DNA from: Dietzia sp. B32
GTDB taxonomy: Bacteria > Actinomycetota > Actinomycetes > Mycobacteriales > Mycobacteriaceae
Length of the DNA stretch: 64,000 bases
Direction: 5' to 3'
Assembly (NCBI RefSeq): GCF_024732245.1
Contig: NZ_CP093845.1
Location: 2,294,001 to 2,358,000, forward strand
Positions 47,497-55,887 of the stretch are shown here, piece by piece. The translations under genes were made by a program, and so were the position numbers. Under the pieces are notes generated by a model that saw only the letters and a program-made list of their open reading frames with translations, was not told the DNA's origin and did no database searches. Position 1 is the first letter of the stretch. Each line of letters opens with the position of its first letter.

Positions 47497-48624
47497 ATGA
47501 GCCAGGAAGTGACGGCGGACGACGTCAAGAGCGACATCATCACCTCGACCACCGACCTCGACGAGGTCAGGGCCCGGATGGAGACGTGGCTGGCCGAGCG
47601 GGTGGGCAGCGCCGGCGCGGTCCGGGTGACGTCCATCCGGCGCCCCGAGAGCTCGGGCATGTCGAGCATCTCCGTCCTGCTCGACGCCGAGTGGACCGCT
47701 AACGGGCGCGACGAGCGCGCGGAGTTGGTGGCCCGACTCGCGCCGGAGGCCTCTTCGTTCCCGGTGTTCCCCGACTATGACCTGGCCGGGCAGGCCGCCG
47801 TGATGCGCGCCGTCCGCGAGCGGACCGACCTGCCGGTGCCCGACGTCCGCTGGGTCGAGGACTCGCCCGAGATCCTGGGCGTGCCCTTCCTGGTGATGGA
47901 CCGTGTCTCCGGCCGGGTCCCCGTCGACAACCCGCCGTACGTGTTCGGCGGCTGGGTGGTGGAGGAGCTGGACGAGACCGGCCGGGCGCGGGTGCGCGAC
48001 GTGAGCGTGGACGTCCTGGCCCGGGTTCACGGCACCCCGGACCCACGGACCGCGCTCGGCGACGCCGCGCCGGCCGCCGGCCTCGACAGTCTCCGGGCCC
48101 ATGTGGAGAACGAGCGCGCCTACTACGAGTGGACCCGCTGCGAGGACGGCCTCCGGATCCCGGTCCTCGAGAAGTCGTTCGACTGGATCGAGGCCAACTG
48201 GCCCGCCGAGCTGTCGCCCGACGTGTTGTGCTGGGGTGACGCGCGGATCGGCAACGTCATGTTCGACGGGGTCGAACCCGCCGCCGTGCTCGACTGGGAG
48301 TCGGCCACCCTCGCTCCGCCGGAGCTCGACCTGGGCTGGTTCCTGTTCTTCCACGACATGTTCCAGGAGATCGCCGAGCAGTGGGACTTCCCCGGCCTGC
48401 CCGATCTGTTCCCCCACGACGTGGTGGTCGCCCGATACGAGGAGCTCACCGGGTCGCGGGTCCGCGATCTGGAGTTCTTCCGCACGTACGCCGCCCTGCG
48501 CCACGGCATCGTGATGTCGCAGATCGAGCGCCGCCGCGTGCACTTCGGCGAGGTCGAGGCGCACGAGAACCCGGACGAGTACGTCCTGCACCACGCCATG
48601 CTCGCGCGGATGATCGCCGACTGA
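47497..48624 (+). CDS. Phosphotransferase-family (APH/ACAD10-like) kinase
   Basis: A 375-residue kinase-fold enzyme of the APH family, ACAD10/11-like branch. The catalytic loop reads CWGDARIGN (Asp248, Asn253), where the usual His is Trp, as is common in this branch; the metal site is AVLDWESA (Asp266). PEILGVPFLVMDRVSG is the hinge. Homologues phosphorylate hydroxyacyl-CoA or similar hydroxylated metabolites. ATG 47497 has AAGAAGGA about nine bases upstream. The next gene starts 88 bp downstream and probably belongs to the same operon. Confidence 0.83.
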   Translation: MSQEVTADDVKSDIITSTTDLDEVRARMETWLAERVGSAGAVRVTSIRRPESSGMSSISVLLDAEWTANGRDERAELVARLAPEASSFPVFPDYDLAGQAAVMRAVRERTDLPVPDVRWVEDSPEILGVPFLVMDRVSGRVPVDNPPYVFGGWVVEELDETGRARVRDVSVDVLARVHGTPDPRTALGDAAPAAGLDSLRAHVENERAYYEWTRCEDGLRIPVLEKSFDWIEANWPAELSPDVLCWGDARIGNVMFDGVEPAAVLDWESATLAPPELDLGWFLFFHDMFQEIAEQWDFPGLPDLFPHDVVVARYEELTGSRVRDLEFFRTYAALRHGIVMSQIERRRVHFGEVEAHENPDEYVLHHAMLARMIAD

Positions 48625-48712
48625 CACCCGGGCGGACCGACCGCACCGCCACCGCACCACACCGCCGCCCCCCGGCATGTACCGCCGGCCCAGAGAACTC
48701 CCAGGAGAGCCC

Positions 48713-49819
48713 ATGACGATCAAGCCCGCGCCACTCGACGAGTACCCGGTGCACCAGTCCCCGTTGTCGATGTCGCAGGTCGCCACGAGTGACCGCAACT
48801 TCTACGACCGCTACTACTTCAACGCTCATGACCGGACCGGGGACGTCTATCTCGTCACCGGCCTCGGCGTGTACCCCAATCTCGGCGTGATCGACGCCTT
48901 CGCCACCGTCCGGCAGGGCGACCGGCAGCGCTCGGTCCGCTTCTCCGACGCCAGCGACGAGCGGTCCCTCGACTCCGTCGTGGGCGGGTACCGGGTCGAG
49001 GTGATCGAGCCGCTGCGGACCGTCCGTCTGGTCTGCGAGCACGAGGACCTCTCGTTCGACCTCACCTGGCACGGCTCGTTCGAGGCGGTCCTCGAGGAGC
49101 GGCACATGCTGCTCGACGGGCCCCGGCCGATACTCGACGCGACGCGCTTCGCCCAGGTGGGCAGCTGGTCCGGCACGCTCAACGCCGAGGGCACCGACTA
49201 CACCGTGGACCCGGACGTGTGGATGGGCACCCGGGACCGCTCGTGGGGCATCCGCTCCAGCGGCGAGCCCGACCCCAAGGGCCGCTCCGCGGACGAGCCC
49301 CGTGAGGGCTTCTGGTGGACCTACGTCCCGCTGCGGTTCGACGACTTCGCGCTGATGATCATCATGCAGGAGAGCCCGGACGGGTACCGCACCCTCAACC
49401 ACGCCACCCGCACCTTTGCCGACGGCCGGATCGAACAGCTGGGCTGGCCGCGCACGGAGGTGTCCTACCGCAGCGGGACCCGGCACCCCGAGTCGGCGCG
49501 GATCCACCTCACCACGCCCACCGGCGAACCCCTGGTGGTGGACGTGGACACGCTCGGGTACATCCCCCTGAGCATGGGTTCGGGGTACGTCCAGGACCCC
49601 GACTGGACGCACGGCGTGTGGAAGGGCCGCGACTGGAGCCTGTCCACGGCCTACGACCTCGCCGATCCCGACGTGCAGGCGTTCATGCCGTTCCAGACCA
49701 TCGACCACGTCGCCCGCGCCACCTGCAACGGGGCCGAGGGCTGGGGCATGTTCGAGCACGCCGTGATGGGCAGGCACGACCCGAGCGGGTTCACGGACTG
49801 GACCGATCTGGCCCGATGA
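48713..49819 (+). CDS. Lipocalin-like conserved hypothetical protein
   Basis: A 368-residue cytosolic protein rich in predicted beta-strand with many Trp and Asp (GTRDRSWGIRSSGE, EGFWWTYVPLRFDDFALMIIM). It resembles two-domain lipocalin-like actinobacterial hypotheticals. Such genes often accompany ACAD10-type phosphotransferases, as here, suggesting a shared lipid or steroid substrate. Strong CAGGAGAG before ATG 48713; the earlier ATG at 48677 is less likely. Confidence 0.65.
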   Translation: MTIKPAPLDEYPVHQSPLSMSQVATSDRNFYDRYYFNAHDRTGDVYLVTGLGVYPNLGVIDAFATVRQGDRQRSVRFSDASDERSLDSVVGGYRVEVIEPLRTVRLVCEHEDLSFDLTWHGSFEAVLEERHMLLDGPRPILDATRFAQVGSWSGTLNAEGTDYTVDPDVWMGTRDRSWGIRSSGEPDPKGRSADEPREGFWWTYVPLRFDDFALMIIMQESPDGYRTLNHATRTFADGRIEQLGWPRTEVSYRSGTRHPESARIHLTTPTGEPLVVDVDTLGYIPLSMGSGYVQDPDWTHGVWKGRDWSLSTAYDLADPDVQAFMPFQTIDHVARATCNGAEGWGMFEHAVMGRHDPSGFTDWTDLAR

Positions 49820-49875
49820 CGACACCGCCCGGTGAAGCCGTCTGAGAATTCTTCACACCCGTTTATCCTGAGGTC

Positions 49876-51168
49876 ATGACACCAGGCCCGCCGCCCCCCG
49901 GCCCGACCGCCGCCCCGTTCGACCGTGCGCATCTGCCGTACCCGGTCCTGCTGGCGGCGGGCTGGTCGGCGTGCCTGCTCCTCATCGCGGGCGGCGGGTG
50001 GCTCGTCGGGCAGGCGGTCGGTCGGCTGTCGGTCATCATCGCGCCGCTGGCGATCGCGGTCCTGCTCGCGGCCATGCTCCGCCCGGTGGTCGACCGCATC
50101 CCGGCGCGGGTCCCTCGGGCTGCGGCGGCCCTCGTCGTCGTCGTCGGAGTCCTCGCGGTCATCCTCGCCGCGCTCGCGGCGGTCACCACCCAGCTCGCCA
50201 CAGGCGTGCCCCGCATGCGTGACCAGATCTCGTCGGGCACCGACTCCGCACTGCGGTGGCTCGAGGAGGGCCCGCTGCACCTCACCGCGGACCGACTGCA
50301 GGAGGCCGTCACCCAGGCCCGCACCTGGATCGAGTCGAACTCCGAGGCGGTCGCCGCCGGCGCGGTCCAGTTCGGCCACACCGCCGTCGACGCGGTGGCG
50401 GGCGTCCTCATCTGCCTGGTGTCGCTGTTCTTCTTCCTCTATCACGGGGAGAAGCTGTGGGAGTTCTTCGTCCGATGGCTGCCCCGGGCGAGCCGGGAGC
50501 ACGTCGACACGGCGTTCCGGCGCGGGTGGGGCAGCCTCGGTGCGTACACGCGCACCCAGCTCACCGTGGCCGCGATCAACGCCGCGGGGGTCGGCATCGG
50601 CGCGCTGCTGCTGCGGGTGCCGTTCGTGATCCCCATCGTCGTGGTGGTGTTCCTGGCGTCGTTCGTGCCCATCGTCGGCACCCTCGTGGCCGGGGTGATC
50701 CCCACGGTCCTGGCGCTGGTGGAGCGGGGCCCGGCGATCGCGATCGCGATGCTGGCGATCGTCGTGGTCGTCCACCAGCTCGAGTCGCACGTGCTCCAGC
50801 CACTGCTCATGGGCCACGCCGTGGCGCTGCACCCGCTCGCGGTGATCCTCGTAGTCACGGCCGGCACGTACCTGTTCGGTGTCGTGGGTGCGCTGTTCGC
50901 GGTCCCGGTCACCGCGATGGCCAACACCGTCGTGCGCCACCTCGCGGCCCGGGGCGGCGCGGACAGGGGCGACGCGGACGGCGGCGGTTCGGACGACGGC
51001 GACGCGGACCTCGGGCCGGGGTTGGTGCCCGGGCGCGACGAGGTGTCCGGACCCGACGGTGGGGAGGACATCCGGGGGGACGACGACGAGGCGCTCCAGA
51101 CCGGGCACGACGACGATCCCGATCCCGCCGAACCGGTCGTGAGGGTCCCTGACCATGCGCCGCGATGA
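49876..51168 (+). CDS. AI-2E/PerM-family transporter
   Basis: A 430-residue membrane protein of the AI-2E-transporter (TqsA/PerM) family, with seven or eight helices. The family middle section is clear: VCLVSLFFFLYHGEKLWEFF-like helix, FIVPIVVVVFLASFVPIVGTLVAGVIP and VVHQLESHVLQPLLMGHAVALHPLAVIL. Substrates vary and are unknown here. The acidic C-terminal tail of about 70 residues is disordered. GAGG lies before ATG; the 3' end overlaps the next gene by 14 bases. Confidence 0.85.
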   Translation: MTPGPPPPGPTAAPFDRAHLPYPVLLAAGWSACLLLIAGGGWLVGQAVGRLSVIIAPLAIAVLLAAMLRPVVDRIPARVPRAAAALVVVVGVLAVILAALAAVTTQLATGVPRMRDQISSGTDSALRWLEEGPLHLTADRLQEAVTQARTWIESNSEAVAAGAVQFGHTAVDAVAGVLICLVSLFFFLYHGEKLWEFFVRWLPRASREHVDTAFRRGWGSLGAYTRTQLTVAAINAAGVGIGALLLRVPFVIPIVVVVFLASFVPIVGTLVAGVIPTVLALVERGPAIAIAMLAIVVVVHQLESHVLQPLLMGHAVALHPLAVILVVTAGTYLFGVVGALFAVPVTAMANTVVRHLAARGGADRGDADGGGSDDGDADLGPGLVPGRDEVSGPDGGEDIRGDDDEALQTGHDDDPDPAEPVVRVPDHAPR

Positions 51169-51658
51169 CGGGCGGGCCGCTGCTCGGACCCCCGGCGTGG
51201 AGGTCGTGCGCTCGAGCGTCGTGCCCGCGCCCCGGGACCGGGTGTGGGCGCGGGTCGTCACCGCCGAGGGGGTAGCGGACGAGTTCGGCCCGCTCCTGAC
51301 GATGCGGTTCCCGAGGTCGCTGCGGGGGGCGTCGATCGCGGACCTCCCGCTGGGCCGGCCGGCGGGGCGGGCGTGGATCCTCTTGGCGGGCGTCGTCCCG
51401 GTGGAATTCGACGACCTGGTGGTCACCGAGCTGGAGGCGCCCCGGTATTTCCGGGAACGTTCGAGCCTGGGCTCGTGCCGCGTCTGGGAGCACCGACGGG
51501 AGCTCGAGGCCCTGCCCGACGGCTCCACCCGGGTGACGGACTCCCTGCGGGCCGAACCCCGGACGGTGCTGCCGGGGTCGGTGGTGCGGATGGTGGTCAG
51601 CGTGCTGTTCCGCCACCGGCACAGGCGGCTGATCCGGAGATTTTCCGCCCGTATGTGA
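51155..51658 (+). CDS. SRPBCC-family protein
   Basis: A 167-residue protein with the N-terminal strand-helix pattern of the SRPBCC fold (VEVVRSSVVPAPRDRVWARVVTAEGVADEFGPLLTM) and a basic C-terminus (FRHRHRRLIRRFSARM). No ligand can be inferred. It overlaps the transporter gene and is probably translated with it. Confidence 0.7.
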   Translation: MRRDDGRAAARTPGVEVVRSSVVPAPRDRVWARVVTAEGVADEFGPLLTMRFPRSLRGASIADLPLGRPAGRAWILLAGVVPVEFDDLVVTELEAPRYFRERSSLGSCRVWEHRRELEALPDGSTRVTDSLRAEPRTVLPGSVVRMVVSVLFRHRHRRLIRRFSARM

Positions 51659-51758
51659 CGCGGGGAACTGCGTCGACGTCGCCGTGGGCGCACAATGACG
51701 GTAGGTGCTCCCTGCGACGAGATACGGCGCGGGAGGCCGTCCCCGAGGGGGAATCACT

Positions 51759-52661
51759 ATGCAGACCGCGACACTCCACGGACGAGAGCTGGCCTACCGC
51801 GAGGCGGGTGCCGGCGAGGGCAAGCCGACGATCCTGCTCATCCACGGCATGGCCGGCAGCTCGACCACCTGGCGCGAACTCATCCCGCGTCTGGACGCCC
51901 ACTTCCACGTCATCGCCCCGGACCTGCCCGGTCACGGGGAGAGTTCACTCGACTTCGACGACTACTCGCTCGGCGCGATGGCCTCCGCCCTGCGCGACCT
52001 GTTGGTGGTCAAGGGCATCAAACGGTGCACGGTCATCGGGCAATCGCTCGGCGGCGGCGTCGCCATGCAGTTCGTCTACCAGTACCCGGAATACTGCGAG
52101 CGGATCGTCCTGATCGGCAGCGGCGGCCTGGGCAAGGAGGTCAACTGGATCCTCCGGATGCTGGCCGTCCCCGGCGCCGAGCTCCTGTTGACGGTCGGCG
52201 CGGCCCCGGTCTTCGTCAACGCCGGGAACTCGGTGGGGCGTTTCTTCTCCGGCCTGGGCATCCGTGCGGACGCGATCACCGAGTCCTGGTCGGCCTATGA
52301 CTCGCTCAGCAGGCCGGGTCACCGCAAGACGTTCTTCAAGACGTTGCGCGCGGTCGTGGACAACAAGGGACAAGCGGTGTCGGCGGCCAACCGGCTGCAC
52401 CTGGCCGGGCAGTTGCCGTTCCAGTTGATCTGGGGCGACCGCGACCCGATCATCCCCATGTCGCACGGTCACGCCACCCACGAGGCGATCCCCGGCAGCC
52501 GCCTGGCGATCGTGGAGCGGACCGGCCACTACCCTCATGTCGAGGACCCGGCGGCGGTGGAGCGGATCATCGTGGAGTTCATGACCGAGACGCAGCCGGG
52601 GCACATCGACCCGGAGACGCTCAGCGACCTGGTGACCGCGGACATGCGCCCGGCGGACTGA
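51759..52661 (+). CDS. Alpha/beta hydrolase
   Basis: A 300-residue serine hydrolase. HGMAGSSTTW gives the oxyanion hole, the nucleophile Ser is in VIGQSLGGGVAMQF, an acid is in LIWGDRDPIIP, and the His in VERTGHYPHVEDP. Like many actinobacterial members it could be an esterase, lipase or C-C hydrolase. GAGGGGGAAT precedes the ATG; a longer frame from 51705 is possible but lacks conservation. Confidence 0.85.
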   Translation: MQTATLHGRELAYREAGAGEGKPTILLIHGMAGSSTTWRELIPRLDAHFHVIAPDLPGHGESSLDFDDYSLGAMASALRDLLVVKGIKRCTVIGQSLGGGVAMQFVYQYPEYCERIVLIGSGGLGKEVNWILRMLAVPGAELLLTVGAAPVFVNAGNSVGRFFSGLGIRADAITESWSAYDSLSRPGHRKTFFKTLRAVVDNKGQAVSAANRLHLAGQLPFQLIWGDRDPIIPMSHGHATHEAIPGSRLAIVERTGHYPHVEDPAAVERIIVEFMTETQPGHIDPETLSDLVTADMRPAD

Positions 52662-52683
52662 ACCGGCGGGCTCGGCCCTACAC

Positions 52684-52740
52684 GCGGCTGGGGATCTCAA
52701 ACGGCTGGGCATTTAAGACGGCTGGGCATCTCACACGGCT
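52684..52740. repeat. 17-bp tandem repeat (three full units plus a part)
   Basis: Units GCGGCTGGGGATCTCAA, ACGGCTGGGCATTTAAG and ACGGCTGGGCATCTCAC run head to tail from 52684 to 52734, followed by ACGGCT, which merges into a terminator stem. Non-coding. Confidence 0.7.
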
Positions 52741-52775
52741 CGGCCCCGACTCCCTCGTGGGGAGCCGGGGCCGAG
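52739..52775. terminator. Bidirectional terminator between convergent genes
   Basis: CTCGGCCCCGACTCCC and GGGAGCCGGGGCCGAG form a 16-bp stem with one mismatch around a short loop. It separates the alpha/beta hydrolase from the secreted acidic protein. Confidence 0.75.
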
Positions 52776-52825
52776 CCGGGTGCTGCGCTATCGGCAGCGT
52801 GTCGCTGCCTCCGCGCGAGCGGTTA

Positions 52826-53296
52826 TCAGGAGCCGAACGCGGGCTGCTCGGTCTCGCCGTCGGTGTCGTCGCCCTCGGCGCCGCCGGTCAGCGAGCCCAG
52901 GAGCTCGGTGGACCCGGCGCCCTCGGTCTCGTCGCCGTCACCGGGGGTCTCGGCGTCGATGCCGCGGAGGATGTCGATGGCGCCGGCGATGTCACCGGTG
53001 AACGCGGCACCGACCGCGGCGGTGGCGTTGGCCTCGCACTCCTCGCCGCTCAGCCCGGGCACCACACCCTCGGCCGAGCCGAGGAAGTCGTAGGCGGAGA
53101 TGGTGCCGCACAGCTGCTCGGCGATGGCGGAGACCTCGGCGGGGGTCTCGACCTCGTCGAGGTCCTCCTCGGTGACCTCCGTCAGGGTGGTGTCGGTGCC
53201 CTGGATCTGGTCGTCGGCCTCCTCGGCGGCGGCGAGGCCGGCACCGGCGAAGGACAGGGCGGCTGCGGAACCGATCACTGCGATGGTCTTCTTCAT
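52826..53296 (-). CDS. Secreted acidic protein of unknown function
   Basis: A 156-residue exported protein. The signal peptide is KKTIAVIGSAAALSFAGAGLAAA; the mature part is strongly acidic (EEADDQIQG, TEEDLDEVE) with two cysteines (QLCGT and GEECEAN), probably a disulfide, and a disordered Gly/Asp/Glu tail. GAAAGG lies about ten bases before the ATG. No catalytic motif or family was recognised. About 230 bp upstream separate it from a divergent gene; that stretch holds both promoters but no element I can name. Confidence 0.75.
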   Translation of the reverse strand: MKKTIAVIGSAAALSFAGAGLAAAEEADDQIQGTDTTLTEVTEEDLDEVETPAEVSAIAEQLCGTISAYDFLGSAEGVVPGLSGEECEANATAAVGAAFTGDIAGAIDILRGIDAETPGDGDETEGAGSTELLGSLTGGAEGDDTDGETEQPAFGS

Positions 53297-53526
53297 GTGG
53301 GTCGCACCTTTCTCTCGGCATTCCGGGGGTCTCCCGGCGATATGGCGGCAACCGTAACCGCCGCCCCTGCGGCTTGGCTGTGATGGTCGTCACACCGGCT
53401 GGGGTCGGTGGGTGGCGGCTGGTGGCGATACGCAGGGGGAACGAGTGCTCCGCGAATTCTTCTTCATACATCCACCCGGCCTGGTGATCGTTTGCCGGGC
53501 CGGACGAATTCGGGGACTCTTGACGC

Positions 53527-54117
53527 ATGAGTGGAACTGCCGAGATCTATGACGCCGTCCTGAACCCGGGCAAGCTGGAGCTGCTCCGGGCGTGGGTCCG
53601 CCACCAGGACTGGTTCGACGGTGACCCGGAGGTCCTCGAGCAGGTGACGGCCTACCGGTTCGTCGACCCCGCCGGCGAGGTCGGGATGGAGTGCTTCCTG
53701 CTCACCGACGGCTCGCGCACCTTCCACGTACCCGTGACCTACCGGGGCTCCGAGCTCGACGGCGCCACTCTGGTCGGCGAGATGGAGCACTCGGTGCTCG
53801 GCCGACGCTGGGTCTACGACGCCTCCGCCGATCCCGTCTACCTCGCCGAGGTCCGCCGGGTGATCAGTCACCGGGACGTCGCGGCCGATCATCTCCAGGT
53901 GGAGGACGGGTCGATCACCCCGTCGCCGGTGAACGTCCGCGGCGGGGGTGACGGGATCACCCAGGGCGACGACCCGGAGCTGCGGGTCATCCGCGTCGTG
54001 TCCGAGGAGAACGACGCGGAGGCCGACGGCCCGCTCGTCGGCTCACCGGGCACGCTCACGGCGACATGGGAGGACGAGGACGGGTCGCACACCGCGGTCC
54101 TCGTCGTCGTCTCCTAG
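53527..54117 (+). CDS. Maltokinase N-terminal-cap-like protein (stand-alone)
   Basis: A 196-residue protein resembling the N-terminal cap of actinobacterial maltokinase and its stand-alone relatives: GKLELLRAWVRHQDWFDGD, AYRFVDPAGEVGMECFLLTDG, FHVPVTYRGSELDGA and MEHSVLGRRWVYDA. The kinase domain itself is absent, and no trehalose or GlgE-pathway gene is nearby. It may act as a sugar-phosphate or nucleotide sensor; that is inference only. Ends before a perfect hairpin. Confidence 0.65.
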   Translation: MSGTAEIYDAVLNPGKLELLRAWVRHQDWFDGDPEVLEQVTAYRFVDPAGEVGMECFLLTDGSRTFHVPVTYRGSELDGATLVGEMEHSVLGRRWVYDASADPVYLAEVRRVISHRDVAADHLQVEDGSITPSPVNVRGGGDGITQGDDPELRVIRVVSEENDAEADGPLVGSPGTLTATWEDEDGSHTAVLVVVS

Positions 54118-54177
54118 GGTTTCCGCCCCGCCCCGAGCGGCCCGGCTCGCCGCCCCGCGCACCTCGCCCCAGAAACG

Positions 54178-54213
54178 GAACGCTCGCCCCGGCAGGTGCC
54201 GGGGCGAGCGTTC
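54178..54213 (+). terminator. Perfect-stem terminator
   Basis: GAACGCTCGCCCCGGCA and its exact complement are separated by only GG, giving a 17-bp inverted repeat. It stands between convergent genes and may work on both. Confidence 0.75.
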
Positions 54214-54273
54214 ACTGTGTGGGGCAGGGCCGTTGGGTCGTGATGCGGCCCCGCCGCCATGACGGGCGAGCGG

Positions 54274-54825
54274 TCAGGCGCTCTTGATGGCCGAGACCTC
54301 GATCTCGAGGGTGACCTTCTCCGAGACCAGCACGCCGCCGGTCTCGAGCGCGGCGTTCCAGGTGAGGCCGAAGTCGCTGCGGTTGAGGGTGGTGGTGCCC
54401 TCGAAGCCCGCGCGCAGGTTGCCGAACGGGTCGGTGGCCGTGCCCGCGTACTCGAAGGGGATCGTCACGGACTTGGTCGTGCCCTTGATCGTGAGGTCGC
54501 CGGTCACGTCCACGCCGCCCGAGCCGTTGGCGGCGATCTTCGTAGAGGTGAACGTGATCTCGGGGTAGGTCTCCATGTCGAAGAAGTCGTTGGACTTCAG
54601 GTGGCCGTCCCGATCGGCGTTGCGGGTGTCGATCGAGGTGGCGTTGATGGTGACCTGGGCGGTGGCGCCCTCGATGCCCTCGGCCGGGACGGTGACGGTT
54701 CCGGTGAAGTCGTTGAACGAGCCGCGGACCTTGGTGACCATCGCGTGGCGGGTGACGAAGCCCAACCGGGTGTGCGTGTCGTCGAGGGTCCAGGTGCCGG
54801 TCAGGTCGGTGAGGTTGGTGGTCAT
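54274..54825 (-). CDS. YceI-family lipid-binding protein
   Basis: A 183-residue YceI/lipocalin-like beta-barrel without a signal peptide, unlike the periplasmic E. coli protein. LTGTWTLDDTHTRLGFVTRHAMVTKVRGSF is the N-terminal hallmark, and GTATDPFGNLRAGFEGTTTLNRSDFGLTWNAALETGG the C-terminal one. Family members bind polyisoprenoid chains. Strong AAGGAG before ATG 54825. A near-consensus sigma-70 promoter is directly upstream, so it is expected to be well expressed. Confidence 0.92.
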   Translation of the reverse strand: MTTNLTDLTGTWTLDDTHTRLGFVTRHAMVTKVRGSFNDFTGTVTVPAEGIEGATAQVTINATSIDTRNADRDGHLKSNDFFDMETYPEITFTSTKIAANGSGGVDVTGDLTIKGTTKSVTIPFEYAGTATDPFGNLRAGFEGTTTLNRSDFGLTWNAALETGGVLVSEKVTLEIEVSAIKSA

Positions 54826-54887
54826 GGTGACTCCTTGGGGTGGGGTTGCCCGCCCGGCGGGCCGGACGAGTGCTTGTTGTGTCACCC

Positions 54888-54916
54888 ACTATAGGTCGCG
54901 CTCTATGACGTGTCAA
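54888..54916 (-). promoter_or_regulatory. Near-consensus promoter of the YceI gene
   Basis: Reading leftward: TTGACA (54916-54911), exactly 17 bases, TATAGT (54893-54888). The start of transcription would be near 54881, about 55 bases before the ATG. The -35 overlaps TGACACGTCA, a possible regulator half-site pair. Confidence 0.8.
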
Positions 54917-54957
54917 CAACTATTCTCGGGGATTCCCACGCCCGCCGGGCCGCGGGG

Positions 54958-55887
54958 TCAGCCGACGTGCCGCTCGAGGAAGTGCAGCGCGTGCTCGACC
55001 GCCCGGTCGTGGCACGGCCGGCCGGGGAAGAGGTCGAAGTGGTCGCCCGGGTAGTGGCGGACCTCGGCGCGCGCGGCGAAGGCGGCCGTGGCGGAGGCGT
55101 GCGGCGGGGCGCTGCGGTCGAGGTCGGCGATCTGGACCAGCACGGGGACGACGACGAGGTCTTCCGCGTGCCGGCCGGGCCGGAACGTGCCCAGCTCGGT
55201 GCCGATGGAGGCGCCCACCTCGTTTCGCCAGGTCGGCCCGGCGACGGAGGTGTAGGCCTCCTCGTACCCGTCCAGGGACAGCAGGGCGGCCGACCCGGGC
55301 GGGCCGACCAGGGGGAGCAGCGGCTCGGGTCGCCCCGCCGCCGACACCGCCCTGGCGGCGATCGCGGAACCCGTCGCCCGCAGGAGCGAGGCGGGCGTGT
55401 GCTGGCGGGCCGCGGCCAGGGCGGCGGCCCGTCCGTCGACCAGGGGGATCATCGCGATGACGGCGGCGACGTCGTCCCGGCCGCGCGCCACCTCCATGAC
55501 GTGGCCCCCCGCGAGCGAACAGCCCCACAGCACGATGCGCTCCGGGTCGACGTCGGGCCGGGCGGCCGCCGCGGCGATCGCCGCACGGTAGTCGTCCTGC
55601 TGGCGCGCGGGGGAGACGACCTGCCGGGGTCCGCCGTCGGACCGGCCGAAGCCGCGGTAGTCGAAGACGAGCGCGTGGTACCCGGCGGCCGCGAACGCCT
55701 CGGCGAACGGCATGAGCCCGGAGTCGGCGGTCCCGCCCAGCCCGTGCGCCAGCACCACGCACGGGCGTCGCGCGTCACCACCGTCGTCGGTGGCGCCCGC
55801 GCCGGCGGCGGGCAGGAACCATCCGCGGCACTCGGCGGCGTCGGCCCCGGATCCGGAGCGGAAGGCGATGTCGACGGGGCTGGTCAT
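54958..55887 (-). CDS. Alpha/beta hydrolase in the FMO operon
   Basis: A 309-residue serine hydrolase of the BAAT/YqjL-like type. HGLGGTADSG forms the oxyanion site, FDYRGFGRSDGG follows, and the nucleophile Ser is in LWGCSLAGGHVM; His is in YPGDHFDLFPG. It could hydrolyse the ester made by the FMO. Start ATG 55887 has AGGGAG upstream and overlaps the TetR stop (ATGA). Confidence 0.83.
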   Translation of the reverse strand: MTSPVDIAFRSGSGADAAECRGWFLPAAGAGATDDGGDARRPCVVLAHGLGGTADSGLMPFAEAFAAAGYHALVFDYRGFGRSDGGPRQVVSPARQQDDYRAAIAAAAARPDVDPERIVLWGCSLAGGHVMEVARGRDDVAAVIAMIPLVDGRAAALAAARQHTPASLLRATGSAIAARAVSAAGRPEPLLPLVGPPGSAALLSLDGYEEAYTSVAGPTWRNEVGASIGTELGTFRPGRHAEDLVVVPVLVQIADLDRSAPPHASATAAFAARAEVRHYPGDHFDLFPGRPCHDRAVEHALHFLERHVG

